DNA of 30,243 nucleotides from JBOHRN01 sp050732775 (GTDB lineage Bacteria > Gemmatimonadota > Gemmatimonadetes > Longimicrobiales > Longimicrobiaceae), in contig JBOHRN010000047.1 in assembly GCA_050732775.1 (NCBI GenBank), positions 1-30,243 of the forward strand, written 5' to 3'. Under the pieces are notes generated by a model. That model did not search any database. It saw nothing but the letters and a program-made list of their open reading frames with translations, and was not told the DNA's origin. Below are positions 30,208-30,243 of this stretch, one piece after another. Position 1 is the stretch's first letter. Every line of letters starts with the position of its first letter. Both the position numbers and the translations under genes were made by a program.

Positions 30208-30243
30208 CCGCACCGGGTTTCTCGCGCGGCGCGGGGCCACGGC

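Noticed and set aside
1..30243. Insertion sequence, prophage, integrase, CRISPR array or defence island
   Set aside because: No transposase, terminal repeats, spaced direct-repeat array, phage gene or defence-like gene was seen; all clear genes are ordinary chromosomal functions in consistent composition.

Overview
This high-GC window looks like a chromosomal segment of a Gram-negative, outer-membrane-bearing bacterium. It has a TonB-dependent receptor, an O/P-type porin and lipoproteins with lipoboxes. Gene content and style (LexA, PyrR ahead of pyrB-pyrC, an M50 protease-scpA-scpB-rluB run, a DEAD-like/cold-shock fusion) suggest Gemmatimonadota or a relative. That placement is my inference, with moderate-to-low certainty, because no rRNA or taxonomic marker was compared. 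Genes are tightly packed, often with 1-4 nt overlaps, and GTG or TTG starts are common. I see no insertion sequence, prophage, CRISPR array or other sign of recent transfer.

Left third (1-9.1 kb): the tail of an unknown gene overlaps an M23-peptidase lipoprotein. Then comes lexA, with a near-ideal palindrome beside its promoter, and tadA overlapping its stop. An NhaC-type antiporter with an unusual secreted N-terminal domain is convergent with tadA. Divergent from it is the pyrimidine operon pyrR-pyrB-pyrC, continuing with an OB-fold/HD phosphohydrolase of the YhaM type and a coiled-coil zinc-ribbon protein. rpsT faces this operon.

Middle (9.2-19.6 kb): an operon of M50 membrane protease, scpA, scpB, rluB, a large Rossmann-fold protein and a patatin-like phospholipase. 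It is convergent with a heavy-metal-binding peptide plus ABC-2 ATPase and permease operon. Then come upp, a CAU-anticodon tRNA best read as the lysidine-type tRNA-Ile, and a membrane-anchored fusion of a degenerate DEAD-box domain to a cold-shock domain, with a small unknown gene behind it.

Right third (19.6-30.2 kb): a soluble hybrid histidine kinase diverges from a PhoB/PhoR-type two-component pair. The pair is followed by an O/P-type porin, a large TonB-dependent receptor and a fibronectin-III/parallel-repeat lipoprotein. Upstream of phoB, the porin, the receptor and the lipoprotein I find 7-bp direct repeats of the form GKKAC at an exact 11-bp period, the geometry of Pho boxes. I infer a self-contained phosphate-starvation locus: the regulator controls itself and three outer-membrane components, of which the receptor and lipoprotein are not classic Pho members.

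Across the window, intergenic promoters share TTGAC-like -35 elements, 17-18 bp spacing and a -10 that reads TAnnTTG more often than TATAAT. The small sample suggests the housekeeping promoter consensus of this lineage. Several convergent gene pairs end with abutting or overlapping stop codons and leave no room for intrinsic terminators.
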